A stretch of 64,000 nucleotides of DNA from the NCBI GenBank assembly GCA_965228265.1, contig OZ245804.1, positions 1,736,001 to 1,800,000 of the forward strand, in the 5' to 3' direction. The position numbers and the translations under genes were made by a program. Positions within the stretch are counted from its first letter, which is position 1; the number at the start of each line of letters is the position of its first letter. Origin of the DNA: GCA-2732755 sp965228265. Its GTDB lineage: Bacteria > Planctomycetota > Phycisphaerae > Phycisphaerales > UBA1924. Of this stretch, positions 16,767-25,296 are shown one piece after another. The notes below the pieces were generated by a model. That model was not told where the DNA came from, did no database searches, and saw nothing but the letters and a program-made list of their open reading frames with translations.

Positions 16767-18260
16767 TCAGGCGGCTTGCCGGTCGGGCAACTCCGGGCAC
16801 CTCGGCTTGAGCCGACGGGGAGCCCCCGGCTCCTCGGCGATCAGCCGGATCGCGTCGATGAGGCCCTGCAGCTCCGTCATCCGGCGGAAGGACATCCGCA
16901 CGTCCGTCGAGACGGTCGACAGGTCGGACTCGAGCTCGCTGATCTGACCCACCGTCCCGATGATGTCCTTGCCGATCGAGTCGACCAGGCTGCCGATCGC
17001 GCCGTCGTGGTCGTCCCGGCTTGATTCGATCTTGCCCCCGAGCTGCGCAAACCGAAGTGTGAGCATCGACCGTTTGACTCCTGTGAAGTCGCCGTCGAGC
17101 TTCCTGAGATTCCTGATGAGGTTCTCCATCGTCGGCATGAGCGTTGCCTGCTGCACGGCGATCGCGTCGAGCAGGTCGACCAGCGTGGCCCGCATGCGCT
17201 GGCGCGGGAATTCCTGGAGGAGTTCCGAGTCGGCCTCCTCGCTCGCGCCGCCGTTCAGGAGATTCTTCCGGCAGTAATCGAGCATGGTCTCGACCTGGAG
17301 CCGCATCGCCGCAAGGCAGAACACAGCGGCCCCGAGCGCACCCGAGGTCGTCTCGATCTGATTCCGCATCGACTCGGCGATCTCGCACACCTTCTGGGAT
17401 GATTCTCCGAGGTGGTTGGCGATGACACTCAGGCACTTGGCCTGCGTGCCGATCCGGCTCGCCTCAAGCGAGACATTGATCGAGGACATCTCGAACATCT
17501 GGCTGACGCTCGTGATCGCATGGGCGTTCTGGTTGAGCTTGTGCTGGAGCGAGAGCAGCGAGCCTACGCGCTCAAAGAGCGAGCCGGCCACGGCGTTGGC
17601 GCGGTCGAGGTGAGACACCGTCCTTGCCATCACATCCGTCACCGGCACCGTCAAGGGGAGCTGGTCGGGCGTGGTCTCGCCCGTGTGCTCGGCCGCTTCA
17701 CGGCGCATGGCCTCGTCACGCAGGCGCATTTCCTCTTCCAGCGTGGCGATCATGAACATGCTGTAACTGACGAAGCCGAGCTCAAGCAGTCTTTCGTTCA
17801 GGATCTCAAGCGAGGCCTTGATGCACTGCGCTTGCGAGACGCCCCGGGCGAGCTGCTCGGCCTCGAACGCGCAGAGCTCCTTATACAGGTCGTTGACAAT
17901 CTGCTGATACTTGCTCGTGGTCTTGAACCGGATCGCGAGGTAGCCGTCCTGCAGGGGGGTGGCGAGCGTGTAGACGCGGTAGTACGCGCCGTCCGAAGCC
18001 ATGTTGGTGATGTACGCGCCGATCGCCTCGCCCCGTTTGATGGCTTCCCAGTACAGGTGGAACACACACCGGGGCACCTCGGGATGGCGGACCAGATTGT
18101 GCGGCTTGCCCAGCACATCCTTCAGGTTGTACCGGGCCATCGAGAGGAAGACATCGTTCGTCGAACGGATGAACCCCTTCTTGTCGGTCGTCGAGAAAAT
18201 GAGATCCTGAACCCGAAAGGGGACCTCGACATCAATGGCCTGAATCTTCGTACGCGACAT
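16767..18260 (-). CDS. Soluble PAS-domain protein with degenerate chemoreceptor-like helical core
   Basis: The 497-residue protein starts with an Aer-like PAS domain (about residues 8-125): FSTTDKKGFIRSTNDVFLSM, NLKDVLGKPHNLVRHPEVPR, then ASDGAYYRVYTLATPLQDGY. Aer-type PAS domains often bind flavin and sense redox. A helical region follows with DRANAVAGSLFERVGSLLSL and a segment, MSSINVSLEASRIGTQAKCL, that matches the MCP pattern NLLALNAAIEAARAGE only loosely. No membrane helix or HAMP domain is visible. It may be a cytosolic energy or redox receptor for motility, but the kinase-contact tip looks altered, so coupling to CheA is uncertain. No che genes adjoin. The ATG has GGGTAAGAG upstream. 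Confidence 0.65.
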   Translation of the reverse strand: MSRTKIQAIDVEVPFRVQDLIFSTTDKKGFIRSTNDVFLSMARYNLKDVLGKPHNLVRHPEVPRCVFHLYWEAIKRGEAIGAYITNMASDGAYYRVYTLATPLQDGYLAIRFKTTSKYQQIVNDLYKELCAFEAEQLARGVSQAQCIKASLEILNERLLELGFVSYSMFMIATLEEEMRLRDEAMRREAAEHTGETTPDQLPLTVPVTDVMARTVSHLDRANAVAGSLFERVGSLLSLQHKLNQNAHAITSVSQMFEMSSINVSLEASRIGTQAKCLSVIANHLGESSQKVCEIAESMRNQIETTSGALGAAVFCLAAMRLQVETMLDYCRKNLLNGGASEEADSELLQEFPRQRMRATLVDLLDAIAVQQATLMPTMENLIRNLRKLDGDFTGVKRSMLTLRFAQLGGKIESSRDDHDGAIGSLVDSIGKDIIGTVGQISELESDLSTVSTDVRMSFRRMTELQGLIDAIRLIAEEPGAPRRLKPRCPELPDRQAA

Positions 18261-18496
18261 GCTGTTGCTCTTACCCTGCTCGTTGGCTCACCCGGCGATG
18301 TAACCTGAAATCGGCTTGGAAACATGACACATTGAAACAGGGATTGCGGGATCCACAAACATGGTGCAGGGCGGCCAAAAGAAATAGACCCTGGGGGCAC
18401 TCTTTTGCGTATCCGGGTCCGAAATCATCGATTCTGAGGCGTCTGTTATCGGGTCATGCCCGCCTGGCGCCCCCTGATGGAATACGCTGAGAAGCC

Positions 18497-21400
18497 ATGA
18501 TCGAGACCGATACAGCGACCCCGGATACGCCCCTCAGTTGCGAACTCGAGCTGGAGTACAACGACCGCGTGAACTTCGCGGTGCAGCAGTCCGGCGCTCC
18601 GCTCGTCGATGCGGTCCTGCTGACCAACACGGGTGAGGAACCGCTCGAGGACCTGGCTGTCACACTGACGATCGCTTCGGGCGGCGCCGAGCCCTGGGAA
18701 GGTCGGCTCTCAAGACTCGATCCGGGCGTGACCGCACGACTCACCCCCGAGCGCTGGCGTCTGAGCGCCGAGTCCCTGGCGACCCGGACCGAGGGCGAGC
18801 AGACCACACTGAGCGTGAGAGCCGAATCACACGGTCAATCGATCGAGAAGCCGTTCGATCTGGATCTGCTCGCCTACGACCAATGGCCCGGCGGCGGGCA
18901 CCTGCCCGAACTCACAGCCGCTTTCGTCACCCCCAACCACGCGCTGATCGCCGAACTCCTCAGAGGGGCCCGGCGAATCCTCGGCGAGCGCGACGAACGC
19001 GACGCGATCGACGGCTACCAGTCCGCCAGTCGACAACGGGCGGCCCTGATCGCCGAGGCCTGCTTCCTTTCCCTCGCCGAGCAGGACATCGGCTACATCA
19101 ACCCGCCCGCGAGCTTCGAGAAGGCGGGCCAGCGCATCCGCCTGATCGACCGCGTGATGCGCGAACGCTTCGGGACGTGCCTCGATCTCTCGCTCGTGCT
19201 CATGGCGATGTGGGAACAAGCGGGCCTCAACACGCTCCTGCTCCTGCCCGAGGGGCACGCGATGCCCGCGTTCTGGACGCACGACAGCAACCTCCCCGAG
19301 ACCGTCATCGACGAGCCGGCCCGCATACGCAACCTGCTCGAACTGGGCGAGATCGTCGCGGTCGAGTCCACGCTCGTCACCCACCAGTCGCCCACCTTCG
19401 CCAAGGCGGTCGAATCGGGGCGTGAGTCGATGAACAAGCCCGGATCGGTGTTCTGCGCGATCGACCTGAAGGCCTGCCGCAAACGCGGGATTCGACCGCT
19501 GCCGCTGCGCAACGACGATCTGCCGGGGATCGACCCGGTCGCGATTTCGAACGCGCAAGCCGCGGGCGATGCCTCCGCGCTCGGGAGCGTGCTCCTGGCC
19601 GAACGCGCCGACTTGGGAGGCGAGGCAGTCCCGCAGCGGACCGAGCCGCAGGAATCCGGCCACGAACGCATCGCGCGCTGGCAGAGCCGGCTGCTCGATC
19701 TGTCACTCCGGAACCGACTGATCAATTTCCGCGACACGCAACGGACGCTGCCGCTGGTCGTGCCGGACATCGCCCGGCTTGAGGACATGCTCGCCTCCGA
19801 AGAACGGCTGCGCATCCTGCCCAAGGTCGAGGGGGACGACGCCTTCCGCATGGAAGAACTCAGCGACCGCCGCGTCTACTCCAACTGCCCGGCCGCCGAG
19901 TCTCAGAAACGCCTGCTCACCATCTACCGGTCATCACTCTCGAGTATCGAGGAAACCGGTGCGAACCTCTTGCACCTGGCGCTCGGCACGCTCGTCTGGT
20001 ACGAAACGCCCTCGGCCGATGTCCCCAGACGCGCACCGCTCGTGCTGATCCCCGTCCGGCTCGTCCGCACATCCACCGGCGGCGGGTACGTCTACACCAT
20101 CGAACTCAGCGACGAGCCCGCCAAGCCAAACATCACGCTCCTCGAAAAGCTCCACAACGAGTTCGGCATCGACGTCCGATCGCTCGCCGATCTGCCCGAG
20201 GACGAGTCGGGCATCGACATCCCGATGATCCTGCGCAACTTCCGCCACGCGATCCGTGAGACCAGCCGGTGGGAAGTCGAAGAGACCGCACACCTCGGGC
20301 TCTTCTCCTTCAACAAGTTCCTGATGTGGCGTGATCTCAAGGAAAACCTCGATGCGCTGCGGCAGAACCGACTCGTCGATCACCTCGTCGAACGACCGGG
20401 CGAGGACTTCGACCCCGAGCCATTCCCGGACGCGTCCACGCTCGACGATTCACTCCCGCCCGGCCGACCCATGTGCACGCGCGACGCCGATTCGTCCCAG
20501 CTCGTCGCCGTCTGCGCTGCAGCGGAGGGTCGGAGCTTCGTGCTCGAAGGCCCGCCCGGCACGGGCAAGAGCCAGACGATCGCCAACATGATCGCCGACG
20601 CGCTGGCGAGCGGCAAACGTGTGCTCTTCGTCGCCGAGAAGCTCGCCGCGCTCTCTGTCGTGCGCAAACGCCTCGAGCAGGACGGCCTGGGTCCGTTCTG
20701 CCTCGAACTCCACTCGGCGAAAGCCTCGAAGAAGGAAGTCCTCGAACAGCTCCGAGCCGCGCTCGACGCCGAGCCGCCCGCGTTGGGTGCGGACTGGGAT
20801 GACCGCTGCAAGCAGCTCGGTGTGACACGCGAACAGCTCAACACATACGTCGAGGAACTCCACCGCAAACGCGCTTCCGGTGAATCGCTCTACGAAGCGC
20901 TCGGCGCGCTCGGGACGCTCGGCGATCAGCCCGATGTCAAGCTGCCCGTGGACGATCCGGCCGAAGTCAAAGCCGAGCAGCTCTCGGCGTGGCGCGAACG
21001 CATCGAAGAGCTCGTCGAACGCAGCGGCCCCATCGAACCGCCCAGCAAACACGCGCTCCTTGGGATCGGTGTCTCCGAATGGGACTTCGGCCTGACCGAG
21101 CGCGTCGGCGCCGCGATCACCGAGACCACGAACGCATTCGAACGCCTCGACACCAGTGCCCGGGCATGGTTCGATAAGCTCGGCACCGCAGAGCACGCGG
21201 ATCATGTGGCTGGCGATGATCTCTCCAAGCTCGTTGAGATTGCCAGTCTGCTCATCAATTCACCCCGCCCGCCCCGGGCGATGCTGGTTGGCCGCGACGC
21301 CCCGGCGTTGCGCGAGCGTCTGCGCAAGGCGATCAAGATCGGTCGCGAGCGCGATACCGTCCGCGAAGCCTTGGGCAAGGTGTACCAGCCCGAGTTCCTC

Positions 21401-24346
21401 TCGAGCGAGCATCTGCCGCACCTCGACGCCGCCAAACGCGCTGCCGATCAGATCTCGCTGATCCGCTTCTTCCGCGCCCGTTCCATCCGCGGCAAGCTCC
21501 GCGTGTACGCCAGGGACAAAGTCCCCGCCCTCGCTCAGCTCATTACCGATCTCGAGAAGGCCATCCAGGCCAAGCGTCTCCACGACGAGCTCGCCGCGAT
21601 GAACGACATCACTCAGGCACTCGGCGCGCAGTGGAACAACGCGAGCCCGGACTGGGGCAGGCTCGAAGAGATGCTGCGCTGGTGCGATACGTTCGCAGAA
21701 CAGATCGCCGCCCTGGCACATCAGCCCGAACTCGCAAAGCGGATCATCGAAGCGGCGTGCAGCGAAACTGTTTCGATCGACGCCGAGTGCAAAGCGTTGA
21801 TCGAGTCGCATCGCGTTTGGCAGGAGACGTGGCAAACCACATCGGAAACACTCTCGACCAACGACACGCGCGCATTCGGCGAGGAAGCGCCCGGCTGGCT
21901 GGGCCGTGTCCGGGGCGTGCTCGAGCGTTGGCCGACCGGGCTGGACGATCTGAACAACTGGTGCGTGTACAACGCCGCGCGTGATGCCGCCGTGTACGCG
22001 GGCCTGACCGATCTGGTCGCGATGCACGAATCGGGCGAACTGACGCGTGACGCGCTCTCGCCCGCATTCGAGGCGAGCTATGCAAGACGATGGTTCACCT
22101 CGGTCGCCAACAGCGTCAGCGCCATCCGCACCTTCAACGCAGAGCTCCAGGAATCCCAGATCGAACGTTTCCGCACGCTCGACAAGGACGTGATCGCGAT
22201 GACCAAGGCCGTCGTCGCGGGAAGACTGGCCGAGAACTCGCCTTCGACGCCCGATCGTGTTTCGGCGCAATCCGAGGTGGGCATCCTCAGGCGCGAGCTC
22301 GAGAAGAAACGCAGGCATATGCCGACGCGCAGGCTGATCGAGCGGCTGCCGAACCTGCTCCCGCGCCTCAAGCCCTGTTTCCTGATGAGCCCGCTCTCGG
22401 TCGCGCAGTTCCTCGACCCGTCGATGCCGAAGTTCGACATCGTCATCTTCGACGAGGCATCGCAGATTCCCGTCTGGGATGCCGTGGGCGCGATCGCCCG
22501 GGGTGCCGAGGTCATCGTGGTGGGGGACTCGAAGCAGCTGCCGCCCACCAGCTTCTTCCGCACGCTCGAGGGCGACGACGACTTCGAGGGCACCGAGGAC
22601 GCGGTCGATGATATGGAATCGATCCTTAAGGAGTGCAACGCCTCGGGCGTGCCCGCCTTGCGACTCAAGTGGCACTACCGCAGTCGGCACGAGAGCCTCA
22701 TCGCCTTCTCGAACTACCACTACTACCAGAACGAGCTGATGACCTTCCCCTCGCCCGAGGAACGCTCATCCACGATGGGTGTCACGTTCCGCCATGTCGC
22801 CGACGGCGTCTACGACCGAGGCGGGACACGCACCAATCGCATCGAAGCCGAGCGCGTCGTCGAGGAAGTCGTCCGCATGCTCGCCGACCAGAACGATACG
22901 AACTCCATCGGCATCGTGACCTTCAACCAGGCGCAGCAGACACTCATCCAGGACCTGCTCGACGAGCAACGTCGTGCCAACCCCGACATCGAGCGCTACT
23001 TCACGAACGAGGTCGAAGAGCCCGTCTTTGTCAAAAACCTTGAGAACGTCCAGGGCGACGAGCGAGACACGATCATCTTCTCCGTCGGTTACGGCCCCGA
23101 CGACTCAGGCCGACCTTCGATGAACTTCGGCCCGCTCAACAAAGAGGGCGGCGAGCGCCGGCTCAACGTCGCAGTCACCCGCGCCAAACGCCGGCTCATC
23201 GTGTTCAGCTCCATGACGAGCGACATGATCGATCTCCGACGCACTCGCGTCACTGGTGTCAAGCATTTCAAGCACTTCCTCGATTACGCCGAGCGTGGCC
23301 CCGAATCACTCGAGGAGTTCCTCTGGACCGGCGTGGACACCAAGGCCGACACGCGCTTCGAGCAGGCCCTCCGCGACAAGCTCATTGAGCGTGGCTACGA
23401 GGTTGACGAACGCGTCGGCTGCGCGGGGTACCGGATCGATCTTGCCATCCGCGACAAGAAACAGCCCGGCAAGTACGTGCTCGGGATCGAGTGCGACGGG
23501 CCGCAGTACCACGCCGCCCATACCGCGCGCGATCGCGACCGCACGCGCCCGGCCGTGCTGCGTGGCCTGGGTTGGAACCTGCACCGCGTCTGGTCTACCC
23601 AGTGGCACATCAACCCGGAGAAGTGCCTCGCCCAGATCGACGCCGCCGTCGTCGCCGTGCGCGATCGTGAAGCTTCGAGCGAAACCGCTTCCGCCGAAGC
23701 CTCCTCCGAAGAGAACACCCCGCCCGTTGTCGCAAGCGCACCAGCCGTCACGGCTCAACCGGCCAAGCCGAAGAAGACCGAGCCCGCGGGCGACACCTAC
23801 ACCCCGGCCACGCCCGGCCGATCACGCGTCGGCAAGCGCGACATCTACGCCCCCGAGTGCGACGAGCTCCTCATGCGATGGCTCGGCTCGATCGTCGAAT
23901 CCGAAGCGCCGATCCTTCAGGACCTGGCGATGCGCCGCCTCGCGGGGTTCTGCGGCCTGGCCTCGGTCCGTGACCGATTCCGCGAACGATTCGACGTCGT
24001 CCTCGGACACATGCTCGGGCGAGGCTACATCAAGGCCACCGGCAAAACGCTCTGGAACCCGGGCGATGAGCCGGACGAATTCAGGTCGCCCCGCAAGCCG
24101 AGCGACGATCCCGACAGCAAGCGTGACGCGGACCAGATCCCGCCAGAGGAGTACCGGGCCGCGGTCATCCGTGTCGTTCAAGAACAGTTCGGGCTCCCCC
24201 GCGAAGACCTCGCCAAGGAAACCGCGATCAAGCTCGGGTTCTCGCGACTGACCGCCACCATCGCGCCCTTCATCGATGCCGCGATCGACCAGGCACTGTC
24301 GGACAACCGGCTCACCGAGAGCGAAGGCGTCATCAGCCTGCCGTAG
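18497..24346 (+). CDS. Giant DUF4011 / superfamily 1 helicase / Vsr-like nuclease / DUF3320 protein
   Basis: A 1949-residue protein. Order: an N-terminal beta region; a segment at about 150-260 containing FGTCLDLSLVLMAMWEQAGL, transglutaminase-like in look; DUF4011 from about 389 (WQSRLLDLSLRNRLINF); and an SF1 helicase with Walker A GPPGTGKS at 685-692. The helicase is split by a ~600-residue helical insert before DEAS at 1319-1322. Then come VVGDSKQLPP, KWHYRSRHESLI, NVQGDERDTIIF and LNVAVTRAKRR. A PD-(D/E)XK nuclease of the MTES_1575/Vsr type (about 1620-1720) shows YRIDLAI and GIECDGPQYH. DUF3320 lies near 1795-1850. All helicase and nuclease key residues appear present. DNA processing or defence is inferred from architecture. 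The ECF sigma gene begins 21 bases downstream. Confidence 0.88.
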   Translation: MIETDTATPDTPLSCELELEYNDRVNFAVQQSGAPLVDAVLLTNTGEEPLEDLAVTLTIASGGAEPWEGRLSRLDPGVTARLTPERWRLSAESLATRTEGEQTTLSVRAESHGQSIEKPFDLDLLAYDQWPGGGHLPELTAAFVTPNHALIAELLRGARRILGERDERDAIDGYQSASRQRAALIAEACFLSLAEQDIGYINPPASFEKAGQRIRLIDRVMRERFGTCLDLSLVLMAMWEQAGLNTLLLLPEGHAMPAFWTHDSNLPETVIDEPARIRNLLELGEIVAVESTLVTHQSPTFAKAVESGRESMNKPGSVFCAIDLKACRKRGIRPLPLRNDDLPGIDPVAISNAQAAGDASALGSVLLAERADLGGEAVPQRTEPQESGHERIARWQSRLLDLSLRNRLINFRDTQRTLPLVVPDIARLEDMLASEERLRILPKVEGDDAFRMEELSDRRVYSNCPAAESQKRLLTIYRSSLSSIEETGANLLHLALGTLVWYETPSADVPRRAPLVLIPVRLVRTSTGGGYVYTIELSDEPAKPNITLLEKLHNEFGIDVRSLADLPEDESGIDIPMILRNFRHAIRETSRWEVEETAHLGLFSFNKFLMWRDLKENLDALRQNRLVDHLVERPGEDFDPEPFPDASTLDDSLPPGRPMCTRDADSSQLVAVCAAAEGRSFVLEGPPGTGKSQTIANMIADALASGKRVLFVAEKLAALSVVRKRLEQDGLGPFCLELHSAKASKKEVLEQLRAALDAEPPALGADWDDRCKQLGVTREQLNTYVEELHRKRASGESLYEALGALGTLGDQPDVKLPVDDPAEVKAEQLSAWRERIEELVERSGPIEPPSKHALLGIGVSEWDFGLTERVGAAITETTNAFERLDTSARAWFDKLGTAEHADHVAGDDLSKLVEIASLLINSPRPPRAMLVGRDAPALRERLRKAIKIGRERDTVREALGKVYQPEFLSSEHLPHLDAAKRAADQISLIRFFRARSIRGKLRVYARDKVPALAQLITDLEKAIQAKRLHDELAAMNDITQALGAQWNNASPDWGRLEEMLRWCDTFAEQIAALAHQPELAKRIIEAACSETVSIDAECKALIESHRVWQETWQTTSETLSTNDTRAFGEEAPGWLGRVRGVLERWPTGLDDLNNWCVYNAARDAAVYAGLTDLVAMHESGELTRDALSPAFEASYARRWFTSVANSVSAIRTFNAELQESQIERFRTLDKDVIAMTKAVVAGRLAENSPSTPDRVSAQSEVGILRRELEKKRRHMPTRRLIERLPNLLPRLKPCFLMSPLSVAQFLDPSMPKFDIVIFDEASQIPVWDAVGAIARGAEVIVVGDSKQLPPTSFFRTLEGDDDFEGTEDAVDDMESILKECNASGVPALRLKWHYRSRHESLIAFSNYHYYQNELMTFPSPEERSSTMGVTFRHVADGVYDRGGTRTNRIEAERVVEEVVRMLADQNDTNSIGIVTFNQAQQTLIQDLLDEQRRANPDIERYFTNEVEEPVFVKNLENVQGDERDTIIFSVGYGPDDSGRPSMNFGPLNKEGGERRLNVAVTRAKRRLIVFSSMTSDMIDLRRTRVTGVKHFKHFLDYAERGPESLEEFLWTGVDTKADTRFEQALRDKLIERGYEVDERVGCAGYRIDLAIRDKKQPGKYVLGIECDGPQYHAAHTARDRDRTRPAVLRGLGWNLHRVWSTQWHINPEKCLAQIDAAVVAVRDREASSETASAEASSEENTPPVVASAPAVTAQPAKPKKTEPAGDTYTPATPGRSRVGKRDIYAPECDELLMRWLGSIVESEAPILQDLAMRRLAGFCGLASVRDRFRERFDVVLGHMLGRGYIKATGKTLWNPGDEPDEFRSPRKPSDDPDSKRDADQIPPEEYRAAVIRVVQEQFGLPREDLAKETAIKLGFSRLTATIAPFIDAAIDQALSDNRLTESEGVISLP

Positions 24347-24367
24347 TTGCGACTCATACAATCACGC

Positions 24368-25186
24368 ATGGCTACGCCAAGGCACAGCACGCCCAAAGAG
24401 AAGCCGGCCGAAGCGGTCAAACGCCTCGTCGCCGAGCACGGCGGGCAGCTCTTCGGCCTCGCCAAGCGATTCTGCGGCAGCGCCGACGAAGCCGAGGACC
24501 TCGTCCAAGAGGTCTACCTTCAGGCCTTCAAGCACTGGGACTCCTTCCGCCACGACGCGAGCGAGAAGACCTGGCTCTACACCATCGCCGCCCATGCCTG
24601 CCAGCGCATGCACCGCAAACGCGCAGGCGAGCCAGAGAATATCGAATCGCTCGATAAGCTGCTGCCATTCGATGACCCGCTCATCGCGGTCATCCCGAGC
24701 GAACTGGGTGACCAGCTCCAGAAACAGGTCGAAGCCGATGCACGCGAGCGCATCGAGAACGCCATCGCAACGCTCCCCGATGACTTCCGCATCCCGCTCA
24801 TCCTCAAGGAAATCGTCGGCTTCAGCGTGCGCGAGACGGCAAGCATCCTCGGTCTCGAAGAGGGCACCGTCCGCAGTCGGCTCCACCGCGCCCGCCTGAA
24901 ACTCCGGGCCGCCGTCGATAAGGCCATCCCGCGCACGAGCGAGCCCGCGCCGCCCCCGGCCTACCCGGAGCAGACCTGCCTCGATCTCCTGAACGCCAAA
25001 CAGGAAGCCCTCGACCGGGGTGTCCCCTTCGATGCCAACATCATCTGCCAGCGTTGCCAGTCCGTTTTCGCCTCGCTCGATCTGACCCAGAACATCTGCC
25101 ATGACCTGGCCAGGGGAGATCTCCCGGAGGGCCTCAGGGACTCGCTCCTTGCCCGCATCAGAAGCCCCCAAACCCAGCCCAGGTAG
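24368..25186 (+). CDS. ECF-type sigma factor with cysteine-containing C-terminal tail
   Basis: A 272-residue protein. Region 2 (about residues 22-90) includes FCGSADEAEDLVQEVYLQAF and TWLYTIAAHACQRM; region 4 (about 130-190) includes ATLPDDFRIPLILKEIVGFS and GLEEGTVRSRLHRARLKLR. Beyond the normal end at ~190 there is a ~75-residue extension with four cysteines in a CX(n)CxxC...C layout (QTCLDLL, IICQRCQS, NICHDL), which could bind zinc or sense redox. The ATG at 24368 is preferred over a TTG at 24347, which overlaps the preceding stop region. The gap to the helicase gene is 21 bases, so cotranscription is likely. No anti-sigma gene is adjacent, so the tail may be the regulator. This is inference. 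Confidence 0.85.
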   Translation: MATPRHSTPKEKPAEAVKRLVAEHGGQLFGLAKRFCGSADEAEDLVQEVYLQAFKHWDSFRHDASEKTWLYTIAAHACQRMHRKRAGEPENIESLDKLLPFDDPLIAVIPSELGDQLQKQVEADARERIENAIATLPDDFRIPLILKEIVGFSVRETASILGLEEGTVRSRLHRARLKLRAAVDKAIPRTSEPAPPPAYPEQTCLDLLNAKQEALDRGVPFDANIICQRCQSVFASLDLTQNICHDLARGDLPEGLRDSLLARIRSPQTQPR

Positions 25187-25218
25187 CAATCTCTGGTATC
25201 TTCTCAAAACTTCTGTCA

Positions 25219-25241
25219 AACCGGGAGCGTGCAACCCGGTT
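25219..25241 (+). other. Hairpin in the 110-bp gap before the persulfide dioxygenase-like gene
   Basis: The arms AACCGGG (25219-25225) and CCCGGTT (25235-25241) form a 7-bp stem with a nine-base loop. No T-run follows, so it is a poor intrinsic terminator. It may be part of the leader of the next gene or an attenuating element between the sigma-factor unit and the sulfur genes. Confidence 0.35.
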
Positions 25242-25296
25242 CGTGTCTCTATAGCCTTGTAGAGCTCCGATTCAGAGGGGCACCAAGGAGGCAGCC

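Noticed and set aside
16747..16767. Hairpin AGCGGGC/GCCCGCT as terminator of the PAS gene
   Set aside because: On the minus strand the stem overlaps the stop codon and is followed by A residues rather than T; the T-run lies on the wrong side.
18392..18409. Possible sigma-54 promoter before the helicase gene (GGGGGCACTCTTTTGC)
   Set aside because: The -24 box is shifted: with the GG-to-GC spacing of 10, the CAC does not fall in place, and with CAC in place the spacing is 9. The run of G makes a chance match likely.
21260..22720. A 486-codon minus-strand frame inside the helicase gene
   Set aside because: It lies within the poorly conserved helical insert of the helicase, but the plus frame continues through with helicase motifs on both sides; composition of the antisense product is that of a shadow.
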